A stretch of DNA of 64,000 bases from Hyphomicrobium album (GCF_009708035.1 NZ_WMBQ01000002.1:682001-746000); one strand, 5' to 3'. Shown: positions 1-9,015, counted from the first letter of the stretch. Numbers and translations are program-made. The notes: generated by a model not told the origin, from the sequence alone.

Positions 1-2
1 CG

Positions 3-599
3 GACCTTGATGCCGTGGCTGCATATCTGCCTTATAGCGACACGTACGCTACGGACGCTTTTGCCGCGACGTTGGTGCGATCGCTGGCTTATCACTCGAA
101 ATACAAGTGTCCTGTATTCGATGCCAAGTCGGCCGGCGTCAATAAATTGATCGAACACTTATGCAGCACTTTGGAGAGTATGAAACCCGTCAACTTGCCG
201 GCTCTGACAATTTTTGTGGCGGCCGACGGTTCAGTGAAAGAGCAATCGTGGGAGCTCTACCGTCAGTTGGGATCGCAGGCCAGGGCCACTGGCGAGTGGA
301 TCGAAATCTACGGCTTCGATGACGGTTCGATGCCACGGTATCAGATGCGTCAAATGCCTCACATCCCGGCACCATTTTACGGGCTCCAGGAGGTAACAAC
401 ACTTAGTTGTTCTGCTGACGCGTCAATCGATCGATTACTAGAAGAGTGTCGTCGCCAGTGCCGGTCTACACACTTTGTGTTCATAGACAGTGCAAAGCCG
501 CTTTCGCCTCATTTCGTCGTGGGAGCCCTGATGGCTTGCGAAGTTGGGATGACGCAGATTGAGGGTTACGGTCTCCACCGCGCTGCCCTGACCGCTTGA
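3..599 (+). CDS. hypothetical protein, 5' end outside window
   Basis: The reading frame is open from the first bases of the window to a TGA at 597-599, so this is the C-terminal part (about 198 residues) of a longer protein. The GTG at 15 is only an internal codon: coding-like sequence (Asp-Leu-Asp-Ala-Val) precedes it. The segment PYSDTYATD followed by a hydrophobic stretch resembles a PYCDAMFID-type motif I have seen in uncharacterised proteins, but I cannot assign a domain. There is no signal peptide or membrane segment in the visible part. The codon pattern is less GC-biased than in the genes that follow, which suggests an accessory gene. Function unknown. Confidence 0.6.
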   Translation, partial: DLDAVAAYLPYSDTYATDAFAATLVRSLAYHSKYKCPVFDAKSAGVNKLIEHLCSTLESMKPVNLPALTIFVAADGSVKEQSWELYRQLGSQARATGEWIEIYGFDDGSMPRYQMRQMPHIPAPFYGLQEVTTLSCSADASIDRLLEECRRQCRSTHFVFIDSAKPLSPHFVVGALMACEVGMTQIEGYGLHRAALTA

Positions 600-1340
600 A
601 GCCGACCCTGCGAGCGAACTATGTGATGGCGATGACTATTTGCTCCTGGTTAGAACCGAACTTATTCCCACCACCTCCCGCACCCGCATACTGCCCGCGT
701 CTTGCCCGATAGAGGGACGCGTCAAGCTTGAGCGTCTTACGTGGGGCAGGCCGGTGACCCGGACGAGGCCGCGTGAATGTTTCCGTTCGCACGCGTGTCG
801 CGAGGACTAGCTCGTCCTCTCAAATCCGGGGTCGCGGACCGAGGCTGTGCAGGCGTGGCAACACTCTGCACGGACGCCCTCCGGCAGCGGCGCTCAGCAT
901 CCTAGAGCGCAGTCGCCTTACGATCCCGAACGCAACAGCCCGGCGTTGAACGCCACAGGGTGGGATCGGACGGTCGCTGACGATGTGCTTGCACCCTCGG
1001 CACGGCAGCACACCGACGCGGGCGCCGAAAGGCTGCCGGACTTGAAACCAGGATGGCGGTCGTTTGGCGCCCGCGCTCCCTCGTTTGTTGCGCCCACCGA
1101 CTCGCACTCCGGCGAGCCGGCCGGTGGGCGCGTGGGCGATCGCCGGTTGGCGCGGGCGCCAGGGCGCATCTGCTCTTTGACATCATCGACGGTCGAGGCC
1201 GACGAGGCCGCATGTGGTTCGCAACTGGACTCTTGGCCGCGAAGCGGCAAGGCGCCAAGGGCGCCCGGCGCGAGCGCCGGCCATCAGCTCGCGTGACATA
1301 TGCCGAACGCCAAGCTTTCTTCAGCTTGTGTCGCGCAACC
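600..1340. other. intergenic stretch without a supported gene
   Basis: About 740 bases separate the partial gene from the cyclase gene. Several GC-rich open frames cross it on both strands, but none has a ribosome binding site, a recognisable domain or a plausible amino-acid composition (they are Arg/Pro/Ala rich, as expected for shadow frames). I see no clear RNA gene, repeat or terminator. It may be the remains of a lost gene. Confidence 0.4.
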
Positions 1341-2102
1341 TTACCTGATCACGGCGACGACGCGGGCCGGGGCCGCCGAGGCGCCGACGATCTTCAGCGG
1401 GAACACCATCACCTCGAAGCCCTTGGGCGGCAGCGCGCCGAGGTTGGTCAGCTGTTCCATGTGCCAGAAGGGGCGGCGCTGCCCGACGCGGTGTGCCTCC
1501 CAGAACAGCGTGTCGTCGTTGTCCGCCTTCGAGCGCGCGATCTGCGTGCGGAACGGCAGATCCCAGCCCCATTGGTCGATGCCCATGACGGTCGGACCGC
1601 GATCGAGGAGCCATTCGGTGGCGGCGGCGCTCATGCCGGTGCCGCGCGAAAAGAACTCCTTCGTGCCCATCAGCTTGTCGCGGCCGGTGCGAATGAGAAC
1701 GATGGTCTTGGCGTCGAGGGTCGCGCCGGTCTTGGCGAGCGCCGCCTCGAGGTCGGCGGGTGTAATCGCGTCGTCGTCGTCCTTGTGCGTCAGGTCGAGG
1801 ACGACGCCGGGGCCGATGCACTTTTCCAGCGGCATCTCGTCGATCGTTTGCGCACGCGTGCCGCCCGACGTCGGCCCGTAGTGCCAAGGCGCATCGATGT
1901 GCGTCGTCGCGTGGACCCCCATCTTGGTGATGGTGTCGTCGGCCCAGCCGGTGAAATCCTTCGGAAACAGCCGCGTCGGGAGTCCGAGCAGCCAGACGAG
2001 GGCCTTGGCGGCACGATGCCGTTTGTGGCGAATGCGCACCTGCATGAAGCGCGGGTCGCCTGGATTGAACTGAATTGGCTTCGACAGGTCGATGATCTGC
2101 AT
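1341..2102 (-). CDS. cyclase family protein (kynurenine formamidase-like hydrolase)
   Basis: A 253-residue metal-dependent hydrolase of the cyclase/kynurenine-formamidase family (PF04199). The metal-binding motif is present as HATTHIDAPWH, which matches the family signature HxGTHxDxPxH except that Ala-Thr replaces the usual Gly. The start is the ATG at 2102, because the product MQIIDLSKPI begins as family members do; the longer open frame upstream is shadow of the next gene. It lies 10 bases downstream of the FAH-family gene and is surely cotranscribed with it. The pair suggests catabolism of an aromatic or amide compound. The substrate cannot be read from sequence. Confidence 0.85.
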   Translation of the reverse strand: MQIIDLSKPIQFNPGDPRFMQVRIRHKRHRAAKALVWLLGLPTRLFPKDFTGWADDTITKMGVHATTHIDAPWHYGPTSGGTRAQTIDEMPLEKCIGPGVVLDLTHKDDDDAITPADLEAALAKTGATLDAKTIVLIRTGRDKLMGTKEFFSRGTGMSAAATEWLLDRGPTVMGIDQWGWDLPFRTQIARSKADNDDTLFWEAHRVGQRRPFWHMEQLTNLGALPPKGFEVMVFPLKIVGASAAPARVVAVIR

Positions 2103-2112
2103 GCGCAGTCTC

Positions 2113-3072
2113 CTACACAATCCGGTTCGACAGCTCGCCGATGCCGTCGATGGCCAGCGCGATGGTGTCGCCCCGCGCCAGGAGGCGGCCGTGCTCGATG
2201 CCGCTGCCTCCGGGAAGCGTACCGGAGCCAAACAGCTCGCCTGGGTGGAGCTGCTCGCCCGCGCTGGCGTGCGCCAGGACCTCGCCCAGCGACCAGCGTG
2301 CATCGCGCGGCGCACACGTCGCCACCAGCCGGCCGTTTAACCGTACGCTGGCTTGAAGCTCGCGCCACTGCGGCAGGATGGCGTCGGCGCTGACGACGAC
2401 GCCCGACATGGCGCTGCGAAAATGCTTGGCCTTCTGCGGGCCGAAGCCGGAACGCATCTCGGCGAGTTGCACATCGCGCGCCGAGAAGTCGTTGAGCACG
2501 ACGAAGCCGCCGATCGCGCGCTCGGCTTCCGCGGGGGAGGCGTCGCGCAGCGCGTGTGCCAGTACGAAGCCCAGCTCCAGCTCATAGTCGAGCGCGCTGG
2601 TGTAAGCCGGCATGGCAATGTCGTCGCCGTCGGCGGCGAAGGTGAGATGGTTGCCCATGTAGTAGATCGGCTGGCGGTGCCACAACGCGTGCGGCCGCAA
2701 GCCGGGGAATGTCGCCCGCGTGATCGCCTCGTAGGCGCCGACGACGCGCGCCGCCCCCGGCATGAAGCGGCGCACGAAGCCGCGTGCGGCGTCGATCGCG
2801 TGTGCCTCATACAACATGAAGTCGCGAAACGAGCGCGGCTCGAAGGGAAGGATCGGGCGGGCTCCGTCGTCCACCGGCGGCACGTTGTCCGCGGCCACAA
2901 CGAGGGCGCGCCGCGCCGCTTCCGGCAACGCGAGAAGGCCGATGATATCTTCGCCAACGCTTTGATCGCACGAGGGCAATTGCGCGAGCGCGGCTGCTGC
3001 CGGCACCCATCCCGTTGGTGCGAGGACCTCCGCGCGCACCTTGCCGCCGGCTGTCACGCGACGCAGCTGCAT
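2113..3072 (-). CDS. fumarylacetoacetate hydrolase (FAH) family protein
   Basis: About 319 residues. The FAH C-terminal domain is evident from LDYELELGFVL, NDFSARDVQ, GPQKAKHF and GSGTLPGGSGIE, which carry the acidic Mg/Mn ligands (Glu-x-Glu and Asp) of the family. Members hydrolyse or decarboxylate beta-diketo acids such as fumarylacetoacetate or acylpyruvates. The open frame extends to 3210, but that would overlap the start of the divergent gene at 3192, so I place the start at the ATG at 3072 (MQLRRVTAGG). First gene of a two-gene operon with the cyclase. Exact substrate unknown. Confidence 0.85.
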   Translation of the reverse strand: MQLRRVTAGGKVRAEVLAPTGWVPAAAALAQLPSCDQSVGEDIIGLLALPEAARRALVVAADNVPPVDDGARPILPFEPRSFRDFMLYEAHAIDAARGFVRRFMPGAARVVGAYEAITRATFPGLRPHALWHRQPIYYMGNHLTFAADGDDIAMPAYTSALDYELELGFVLAHALRDASPAEAERAIGGFVVLNDFSARDVQLAEMRSGFGPQKAKHFRSAMSGVVVSADAILPQWRELQASVRLNGRLVATCAPRDARWSLGEVLAHASAGEQLHPGELFGSGTLPGGSGIEHGRLLARGDTIALAIDGIGELSNRIV

Positions 3073-3191
3073 AGTCACCGCTTCGAATCTCCCGTTGATT
3101 GCGGCCGTCGCCTTTAGGGTTTCGGAACCGGGCGATTGGTAGGACGTTATACTCGGTTCGGCGTTTTTCCCTTTGAGGAGAGGAAACACCA

Positions 3192-3530
3192 ATGGCAACC
3201 AACAAAACAATGTCGATGGGCGTGATTGCCGCGATGGCGCTGGCGCTCAGCACCGGCGCAGCGTTCGCCGATCATTTCGTCGGCACGTGGAAAGTGAAGG
3301 ACTCGGGCGGCAAGGACTTCCAGATCGTCGTCGCCAAGGACGGATCCGCCACCGCCGACCGCAGCGGCGAAGGCTTGAAGGGCAACTGGGCCGAGGAAGG
3401 TGACGCCATCACCATCACCTGGGATACGGGATGGAAGACGACGATCGCCAAGGACGGCGCCGGCTACAAGAAGACCGCATATGAGGGCGACGCCGAGAAG
3501 AGCTCGTCGGCCGCCGAGAAGGTGAAGTAG
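3192..3530 (+). CDS. small exported hypothetical protein
   Basis: 112 residues with a Sec signal peptide: a Lys-containing N-terminus, a hydrophobic core (MGVIAAMALALSTGAAFA) and an AFA-D cleavage site near residue 26. The mature part (GTWKVKDSGGKDF..., GLKGNWAEEGDAITITWDTGWKT) alternates polar and hydrophobic residues like a small beta-sheet or lipocalin-like fold, and ends in a Lys/Glu/Ser-rich tail. A strong GAGGAGAGG ribosome binding site lies just upstream of the ATG, and a hairpin terminator follows. Probably a periplasmic protein with its own promoter. Function unknown. Confidence 0.8.
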   Translation: MATNKTMSMGVIAAMALALSTGAAFADHFVGTWKVKDSGGKDFQIVVAKDGSATADRSGEGLKGNWAEEGDAITITWDTGWKTTIAKDGAGYKKTAYEGDAEKSSSAAEKVK

Positions 3531-3540
3531 GTCGAAACGA

Positions 3541-3570
3541 ACGGGGCGCCCGACGGGCGTCCCGTTTTCG
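3541..3570 (+). terminator. hairpin terminator after small exported protein
   Basis: An imperfect GC-rich inverted repeat (ACGGGGCGCC ... GGGCGTCCCGT) is followed by TTTTCG. It sits 10 bases after the stop of the gene ending at 3530, as expected of an intrinsic terminator. Confidence 0.6.
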
Positions 3571-3592
3571 CGTTCGGGATGGAGAGCGGGCA

Positions 3593-3886
3593 ATGGTTGT
3601 TACTTGGGCGCAGATCGTCGTGTGGCTCATCGTCGGACTGATCGGCGGGACCCTCGCCGGCGTCGTCGTGCGCTGGCAGCGCGAGGGCTTCGGCTGGTGG
3701 ACCAATCTCGGCATCGGCCTCGTCGGAGCGCTGGTGGGCGGCCTCATCTTCCGGCTGTTCAACATTCTGCCGGGCTTGGACGCCATCTCGATATCGATGC
3801 GCGACTTGGCATCGGCCGTGATTGGATCGTTTCTGTTCCTGATCGCGCTGTGGGCCTGGCACAAGTACAGCGGCGGCGCGCTGTAA
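3593..3886 (+). CDS. GlsB/YeaQ/YmgE-type small membrane protein
   Basis: 97 residues with three hydrophobic segments (about 5-25, 36-56, 73-90). Glycine-rich turns such as GLIGGTLAGVVV and GLVGALVGGLIF are typical of the transglycosylase-associated (GlsB/YeaQ/YmgE, PF04226) family. These are inner-membrane proteins of unknown biochemical role, often induced by stress. The protein is slightly longer than the usual 80-85 residues. It runs convergent to the next gene, with four bases between the stop codons. Confidence 0.65.
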   Translation: MVVTWAQIVVWLIVGLIGGTLAGVVVRWQREGFGWWTNLGIGLVGALVGGLIFRLFNILPGLDAISISMRDLASAVIGSFLFLIALWAWHKYSGGAL

Positions 3887-3890
3887 CCGC

Positions 3891-4622
3891 TCAAGCCGTG
3901 CCTGCCTGTGGGCGGATGGTCATGGCGCCATTGGTGTCGATATAGACCATCAGCCGCTCCTCCCGCGCGGGAGCGTCCCGTGCCTCGGCAAAGACGCGCA
4001 GCATCCCTGATCCTGCCGGCAGGATCGAGAATGTCTGCGCTTCGCGTGCTTCTGCCGTCGCCGTCTCCGCGCCGTTCACGTCGACGCCGCACAGCTCGAA
4101 GGCTACACGGGCGCCGGGGTTGAGGTCGATCTGCTCGGCCTCCGAGTTGGCTATCTTCAGCCGCGCGCGGATGTCCACGGCGCGTCCGTCTCCGGCTTTC
4201 TGATAATCGACGAGCGTCACCGCAACATGTCGCGCCGTGCGGAAGCGCGAGGTGTTGACGACCTCGAGGTGGTAGAGCCGCAGCATGCGGTTGCCGAGGC
4301 CAACCAACGTGGCGTAGCGCTCGCCCGGGTCCAGCATGCGCAACTCGAGGCTCGGGCGGGAGACGACCTCCAAGATGATGACATGGCGCAAGAGGCGCCA
4401 ATAGAGATAGGCGCCGGCGACGAGCACGGCGGGCATGGTGCCGTCGACGACGGGCCAACCGGCGATGCCACGCTGGCTCAGGTAGGCCTGGGCCTGCGGA
4501 TGGAAGACCAAGGGCAAGAGCAGGATGAGGATGACGAGGAGCTCGCGCTTGAAGCCCAAGCTCGCGTGCATAATGCGGGCGCCGTTCCAGACCCACCCGA
4601 ATAGTCGCATCGCCGCCGCCAC
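3891..4622 (-). CDS. membrane-anchored hypothetical protein
   Basis: 243 residues (239 if the inner ATG at 4610 is used). Two hydrophobic segments lie near residues 28-45 and 62-80. A long soluble C-terminal part follows, with a beta-rich pattern: HLEVVNTSRFRTARHVAVTLVDY, ARVAFELCGVDV and LRVFAEARDAPAREERLMVYIDTNGAM. The layout, two membrane helices then an Ig-like or beta-sandwich domain facing one side of the membrane, is all I can infer. No motif identifies the family. Confidence 0.65.
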   Translation of the reverse strand: MAAAMRLFGWVWNGARIMHASLGFKRELLVILILLLPLVFHPQAQAYLSQRGIAGWPVVDGTMPAVLVAGAYLYWRLLRHVIILEVVSRPSLELRMLDPGERYATLVGLGNRMLRLYHLEVVNTSRFRTARHVAVTLVDYQKAGDGRAVDIRARLKIANSEAEQIDLNPGARVAFELCGVDVNGAETATAEAREAQTFSILPAGSGMLRVFAEARDAPAREERLMVYIDTNGAMTIRPQAGTA

Positions 4623-4798
4623 CTACGCCTGACCACACCCGAGCGCGTCGCATCCCGGGTAGAGACTACAACCACTCGGGCGCCAATGCGGCGGCAAGCG
4701 CAAATTGGCGCGGCGAATGTTACTTGGATCGATATTCTCGTGACGGTGCAGCCATTTGGCCTCGGGGACCTGTCCGAGGGCTCAGCCATGCCGGTGCG

Positions 4799-5980
4799 TT
4801 AGCGAGCATTACCGGGCGCACTCGTCTGATGCATCACGGTCCGGACGATCTCCGACGCAAGCTCGTTCAGACCGCTCACGCCATCTGCATTGGTCAGGAG
4901 CGAAACGCTGATCCACGTGCCGTCAGGGGAGTGGCGCGCGATCATGTTCGAGGACGTAAATCCAGGGACGTAGCCCGAGTGGCTGTACCAGTCCCAGCCA
5001 GGGGAGTGCTCTATGAACCAGCCCATTCCGTAGTAGGTAGAAGCGCCCACTCGCGCCGCATCCGAGAACATGAGGTGGCGGCTCTGCGCGCTCAGCAGGT
5101 CGTTCCCCATCAGCGCCTTGTTCCAAGTGAACAGATCGAAGGCGCTGCTGGCCATATCGGCCGAGCCCTTTAGCCAGTCGGCCTGCACGAATGCCGGGCG
5201 CCGTCGGTAAGCCGGCGTTCTGCCCCACGAGGGCATCGCGGTGCGCATCGCGCTGTAGGAGCCGTAGTCGCCAACAAAGCTTGTGTCAGACAGGCCAAGT
5301 CTGGAAATGATGTTGCCTTTTACAAAGTCGGCAAAGCTGGATGTGCCCCGGCCATCGCCGGCGACGACTGTCTCCACAATCTCGGCCAACAAGAAATAGG
5401 CCGAGTTGTTATACACGAAGCCAGTCGACGTCCCGGGCACGGCGAGCTTCCGTAACTCTTCGAGCATGCGCGTGGAGGTGATGGTGCCCCACGGATCCGC
5501 TTGGGCAGGCGGGTGCGCGATGAGGCTCGGCAGCCCGGATGTCATGGTGAGTAACCCGCGCAGGGTGACGGGCCCGTGGCCGCTGCCTTCCCAGTTGTCG
5601 ACGTCCGCAAAAAAGTCCCGTGCCGACGATGCGAGAGTCATGGCGTTGTTCGATCGGGGCGCCAATGCCCCGCGGTCCACCAAACCTAGGACTGCTGCCG
5701 CGGTGAATTGCTTTGAAAGAGATCCGATGTGATAGACGGTGTGTTCCGTTGCCGGAAGTCCCGGTCGCGCCTCGCCGTAGCCCCGCGCAAAGACCAGTTG
5801 CCCGTTGACCCCGACCGCCACGCTCAAGGCAGGAGCGCGGCGATAGCCGCCGCTGCTCAACCAGCGCTCGACGGCGGCATTGAGTTGCGTCGAGCCATAA
5901 GCGGTCAAGCCGACGGTGTCCGCCGATCCTGGTCGGCTAAGCGCGCAGGCGACGCCGAGCAACAGTCCCAGCCAGGTCAT
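4799..5980 (-). CDS. exported serine hydrolase, beta-lactamase fold (class C/EstB type)
   Basis: About 393 residues with a signal peptide (MTWLGLLLGVACALSRPGSA-D) that sets the start at 5980. All three active-site motifs of the serine beta-lactamase/penicillin-binding fold are visible: SLSK (SxxK nucleophile and base), YNN (YxN) near the middle, and HSG (the KTG equivalent) in WYSHSGYVPGF. An HSG or HTG third motif is typical of the esterase, DD-peptidase and D-aminopeptidase members rather than true AmpC. Likely a periplasmic peptidase or esterase; substrate unknown. Transcribed alone. Confidence 0.85.
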   Translation of the reverse strand: MTWLGLLLGVACALSRPGSADTVGLTAYGSTQLNAAVERWLSSGGYRRAPALSVAVGVNGQLVFARGYGEARPGLPATEHTVYHIGSLSKQFTAAAVLGLVDRGALAPRSNNAMTLASSARDFFADVDNWEGSGHGPVTLRGLLTMTSGLPSLIAHPPAQADPWGTITSTRMLEELRKLAVPGTSTGFVYNNSAYFLLAEIVETVVAGDGRGTSSFADFVKGNIISRLGLSDTSFVGDYGSYSAMRTAMPSWGRTPAYRRRPAFVQADWLKGSADMASSAFDLFTWNKALMGNDLLSAQSRHLMFSDAARVGASTYYGMGWFIEHSPGWDWYSHSGYVPGFTSSNMIARHSPDGTWISVSLLTNADGVSGLNELASEIVRTVMHQTSAPGNAR

Positions 5981-6263
5981 TCGTGGCACCCTCGCGTGCA
6001 TGGCGGGCGCAACTTGCGCGCGGAAGGCATCCAGACATCCCAGTGATCGCCGATCGCGGTCCGCACCACATTCAACATGCTTTCGCGGTGCGTGTCGTTG
6101 GCCTCGGCCATCCACACGACATTCGAAAACGCGAATAGGACGTTACGGCGGTCCGGAACGGAACTGTTAGCAACATGCACCGGGAAATCTGCGTAAGCGG
6201 ACGACTTTTCAATTTGAAACGTTGGTGGTGGACATCTCCCAAAGTGATCGGTATCGGCGGATC

Positions 6264-6556
6264 ATGGTCGCCAACGACGCATATCCGCCAGAGCTCATTG
6301 AGCTAATGTCTGCGTCCTTCGACGGGCCTTCGACCAACTCGACGCCGAACCTAGCCAAGCGCTGCAGCTTCAATTGGCTACCCGCATCATGGCTGCGGTG
6401 AACGTAGGCGAACGCGACCTTGAACGGTCAATCGCCATCGCGCTGGGGAAGCTACACACCAGCTCGACGACGATCTCGATGCGCCGTCCGCTCCCCTTTC
6501 GGCCGAAACATCCTCAGCAGCCTGAAGTTCGAGAGAAAATCTCTTTGGCACTCTGA
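6264..6556 (+). pseudogene. frameshifted short conserved alphaproteobacterial gene
   Basis: From the ATG at 6264, one frame reads MVANDAYPPELIELMSASF. The frame two bases on then continues as AFDQLDAEPSQALQLQL and ATRIMAAVNVGERDLERSIA. Joined, these match the pattern of short Hyphomicrobiales proteins (YDPETLxLM ... AFDExx ... RIMAAVxxGERDPExLxxIAL). The frame change falls near 6300-6325, where no single frame spans both halves. The tail after ALGKL looks abnormal and may hold a second lesion. I infer an inactivated gene of unknown function, although a sequencing error cannot be excluded. Confidence 0.55.
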
Positions 6557-6714
6557 GCCAGCGCCATTGCCACGCTGTCTTTGCTAGTCTGCATTTACCC
6601 GCCCCAGGTGCGATGCTAACGGACCGACACACCGTCCTGTCCGTCCCCCAGACCTAGCGGGAGCGGGTCCCCCTCGGGCTCGTTGTGGTGTATAGGCGTC
6701 CTGATCATGCGTGA

Positions 6715-7365
6715 TCACGACGCCTTTTTTTCTGGAACTTGAGCTACGCCGGGATGGCCGGTGATTGCCACGCGCGTCAGCTCTCCCAGCGAGCCGGCGC
6801 CGAGTTTGCGTTTCAAGCTGGAAACGATGTTGACGACGGTCTTGTAGCTCACGTGCAACTGCTCAGCGATGGCTTCATAGCGGCCCCCACTGCCGATCAG
6901 CTTGAGTGTGTCGAGCTCCCGCAGCGTCAAGTCGCCAAAGACGTCGAACTGATCGCGGTCGAATGCCATGCCTATCGCAAGTTCGGGGCTGACATAAATC
7001 TCCCCGGCTTTCACCTTTCGGATGGCTGTGAGCAAGTCGTCGCAATTGCCGTCCTTGCAAACGAAGGCGCTGGCACCTCCCTCGATCGCCCGACGGGCTA
7101 TTCCCGGCTCGGTGTGCATCGTCAAGACGATGACAGCGGCAGTGCTGTCATGCACGCGGAGCCATTGCAGGAAATTGAGCCCGCTGAGGGTGTCAGAACC
7201 AAGCGACAGATCCAGAATGATCAAGTCGGGCTTGTGCCGACGATAGAGATTGACGCCCTCTGTCAAATCCGAGGCCAGGAAGACTGGGTCGACCGCCACG
7301 AGCCGGAGAAGGTCAAGGCATCCCTGAAGCACGACGGGATGGTCGTCGATTACGAGCGCTTTCAT
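6715..7365 (-). CDS. NarL/FixJ-type response regulator
   Basis: 216 residues. The N-terminal receiver domain has acidic pocket Asp7-Asp8, phosphoacceptor Asp52 (LIILDLSLG), Thr82 and Lys104 (FVCKD). The C-terminal LuxR/GerE helix-turn-helix reads DLTLRELDTLKLIGSGGRYEAIAEQLHVSYKTVVNIVSSLKRKLGA. The start at 7365 gives MKALVIDDHP, the normal receiver beginning. No sensor kinase gene is adjacent, so it is an orphan regulator here. Target genes unknown. Confidence 0.9.
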   Translation of the reverse strand: MKALVIDDHPVVLQGCLDLLRLVAVDPVFLASDLTEGVNLYRRHKPDLIILDLSLGSDTLSGLNFLQWLRVHDSTAAVIVLTMHTEPGIARRAIEGGASAFVCKDGNCDDLLTAIRKVKAGEIYVSPELAIGMAFDRDQFDVFGDLTLRELDTLKLIGSGGRYEAIAEQLHVSYKTVVNIVSSLKRKLGAGSLGELTRVAITGHPGVAQVPEKKAS

Positions 7366-7678
7366 ACAACTGCATGCAATTCGGAGGAGGGCCACGAGGG
7401 CCCGGGCCGCTCAATTCACGTAGGGACACTGCCGACCGATTTCATCGTCAATTGACGATTTGTAACTTCAGGCGTCGCGCTGCTGCTGAAGGCTCAGCCG
7501 CATCAGTCCTTGGTTCGCAACTTGCCGGTGCCCTTTCGCCAGCGTCGCGCGTCGGGTCGGGGATGGAGACGACATAGCCCACCCTCTTTGAAAGCATAGG
7601 CGACGCGGTGATCGGTGCAGACATCGCCGGTGGTCGCCGCGATGTTCAAGACGGTCCTTCGTGCTTGCCGGCGAAACG
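7366..7678. other. intergenic region, no gene seen
   Basis: About 310 bases between the response regulator and the PilZ-type gene, both of which are on the minus strand. No convincing coding frame, RNA or repeat was seen. The region must hold the promoter of the response regulator. Confidence 0.4.
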
Positions 7679-7993
7679 CTAGGTGTGCGGGGGCTGCGCG
7701 CGGCTGCCGAAGACGGGCGGCGGGTTGGGCTCCTCCGGGTCCGGCCACGCGGCCTGATCGACGAAGCGCACCCCCAAGGCCTCGGGCGACCGCCAGATGA
7801 CCTTCGATTTGCGCTTTGTTCCCGAGAAGACGTCGACCAGATCGAAGCCCTGCGGTACCCAGCTGGAGCCCCAGATGTAAACGCGGGCGCCGCTCTTCGA
7901 TAGGTTGAGTATGCGGCCCGAGATACCGTCGCTGCCGCCGAACAGCAGTTTGGCGGCGCGGTTGACCGATAGGCGAAAAGCTCTTGGTGTCAT
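7679..7993 (-). CDS. PilZ-like domain protein
   Basis: 104 residues. RLSVNRAAKLLF followed by ISGRILNLSKSGARVYI has the two-part PilZ pattern: a basic/Arg-rich segment, then (D/N)xSxxGxxV. The end of the domain (SKVIWRSPEALGVRFVD) matches the usual VRWR...xGVxF closing strand. PilZ proteins bind cyclic di-GMP and act on motility, biofilm or exopolysaccharide. The first half of the binding motif has few arginines, so nucleotide binding is not certain. The last 20 residues are Pro-rich and probably disordered. Confidence 0.7.
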   Translation of the reverse strand: MTPRAFRLSVNRAAKLLFGGSDGISGRILNLSKSGARVYIWGSSWVPQGFDLVDVFSGTKRKSKVIWRSPEALGVRFVDQAAWPDPEEPNPPPVFGSRAQPPHT

Positions 7994-8134
7994 GACACAA
8001 CCCCAATGGCGTTAAGCAGTATTGCCACTGGAGGTCTGCAAGCGAAGGGCCAAGTCGCCGTTCGGTTGTGCCGCTGCTGGATGATTGACCGCTGAAGGTA
8101 AATCCTGGCCCGCGCGGCGGAGATGGAAGATTGA

Positions 8135-8211
8135 TGGTAGCGGGACCCGGACTTGAACCGGGGACCTACGGATTATGATTCCGCCGCTCTAACCAACTGA
8201 GCTATCCCGCC
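8135..8211 (-). tRNA. tRNA-Met (CAT), elongator type
   Basis: Reading the minus strand gives a 77-base cloverleaf that starts GGCGGGATAGCTCAGTTGG and ends GTTCAAGTCCGGGTCCCGCTACCA-like, with an encoded CCA. The anticodon loop is ATCATAA, giving CAT. The acceptor pairs GGCGGGA/TCCCGCT and the TCATAA loop resemble alphaproteobacterial elongator tRNA-Met rather than initiator tRNA (it begins with a paired G) or tRNA-Ile2. Confidence 0.9.
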
Positions 8212-8286
8212 ACTGGCCGCGTCTATAGGGACGCGCACGCGGCACTGTCAAGAATAGGGGCGCCTCCACGGCGTCCAGCGCAAGAT

Positions 8287-9015
8287 TTATTCGGCGGCAA
8301 CCTGGCGGCGGACGCCGTCGCTCTTGGCGAAGCGCAGCATCGTGAACAGGCCGAGCGGGCGTAGTGCCTTTCGCTCTACGAGCTCGAGGTCGTCGCATAC
8401 CTGCACGCGCGAGATATCGAACACCGAGCGCCAGCCGATCTTGTCGGCGAAGGGCGCCATACGGCGCTCCACCCAGCCGCGCACGCCTTCACGCTGGCTG
8501 AAGTGATTGACGAGCATCACCTCGCCGCCCGGCTTGGTGACGCGCGACAGCTCGCGCATGACGACCTCCGGCTCGGGGACGACAGTCATCACGAACATGG
8601 CGACAACCGTATCGAACGAGCCGTCGGGAAACTTGAGGTCGCCCGCATCCATCTCGTGCAAGCCGGTAACGTGATCGAGACGCTCGCCGGCGACGCGCTC
8701 GCGCGCCTTCTCGAGCATCTCGGGCGACAGATCGATGCCGACGACTTCCAATTGCTTCTTGTAGTCGGGAAGCGAGAGACCCGTGCCGACACCGACCTCG
8801 AGGACGCGGCCGCGGCTCTGATTGATCACTTCGACGGAGTGGCGGCGGCCCTGGCGGGCGACAAGCCCGAATGTGTAGTCGTATACGGGTGCCCAGCGGC
8901 GGTAGGCGTCGAGCACAGCGCTCTCATCGATACGGCCGATGCCGACGATGCGGCCCTGGGCGCGCTCGAGAAGGGCAGGCTGACGGCGATAATCGGTCTG
9001 CGACATCATTTTCAT
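8287..9015 (-). CDS. pmtA: SAM methyltransferase, PmtA-type phosphatidylethanolamine N-methyltransferase
   Basis: 242 residues. SAM-binding motif I is VLEVGVGTGLSL, followed by VVGIDLSPEMLEKA, FDTVVAMFVMTVVPEP and LSRVTKPGGEVMLVNHF. The N-terminal YRRWAPVYDYTFGLVARQGRRHSVE is the hallmark of the Rhodobacter/Sinorhizobium PmtA group, which methylates phosphatidylethanolamine stepwise to phosphatidylcholine on the inner membrane. The length fits the family. It is a single gene between mnmA and tRNA-Met. A related ubiquinone or menaquinone C-methyltransferase is the alternative. Confidence 0.75.
   Translation of the reverse strand: MKMMSQTDYRRQPALLERAQGRIVGIGRIDESAVLDAYRRWAPVYDYTFGLVARQGRRHSVEVINQSRGRVLEVGVGTGLSLPDYKKQLEVVGIDLSPEMLEKARERVAGERLDHVTGLHEMDAGDLKFPDGSFDTVVAMFVMTVVPEPEVVMRELSRVTKPGGEVMLVNHFSQREGVRGWVERRMAPFADKIGWRSVFDISRVQVCDDLELVERKALRPLGLFTMLRFAKSDGVRRQVAAE

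Noticed and set aside
5977-6180. Minus-strand frame of 67 codons upstream of the serine hydrolase
   Set aside because: No ribosome site, no domain and an implausible end overlapping the hydrolase start. Treated as non-coding, with some doubt.
8135-8211. tRNA-Ile2 (lysidine-modified CAT) instead of tRNA-Met
   Set aside because: The acceptor stem and the TCATAA anticodon loop look like elongator Met, and no Ile2 identity features were recognised. A tRNA classifier would settle it.
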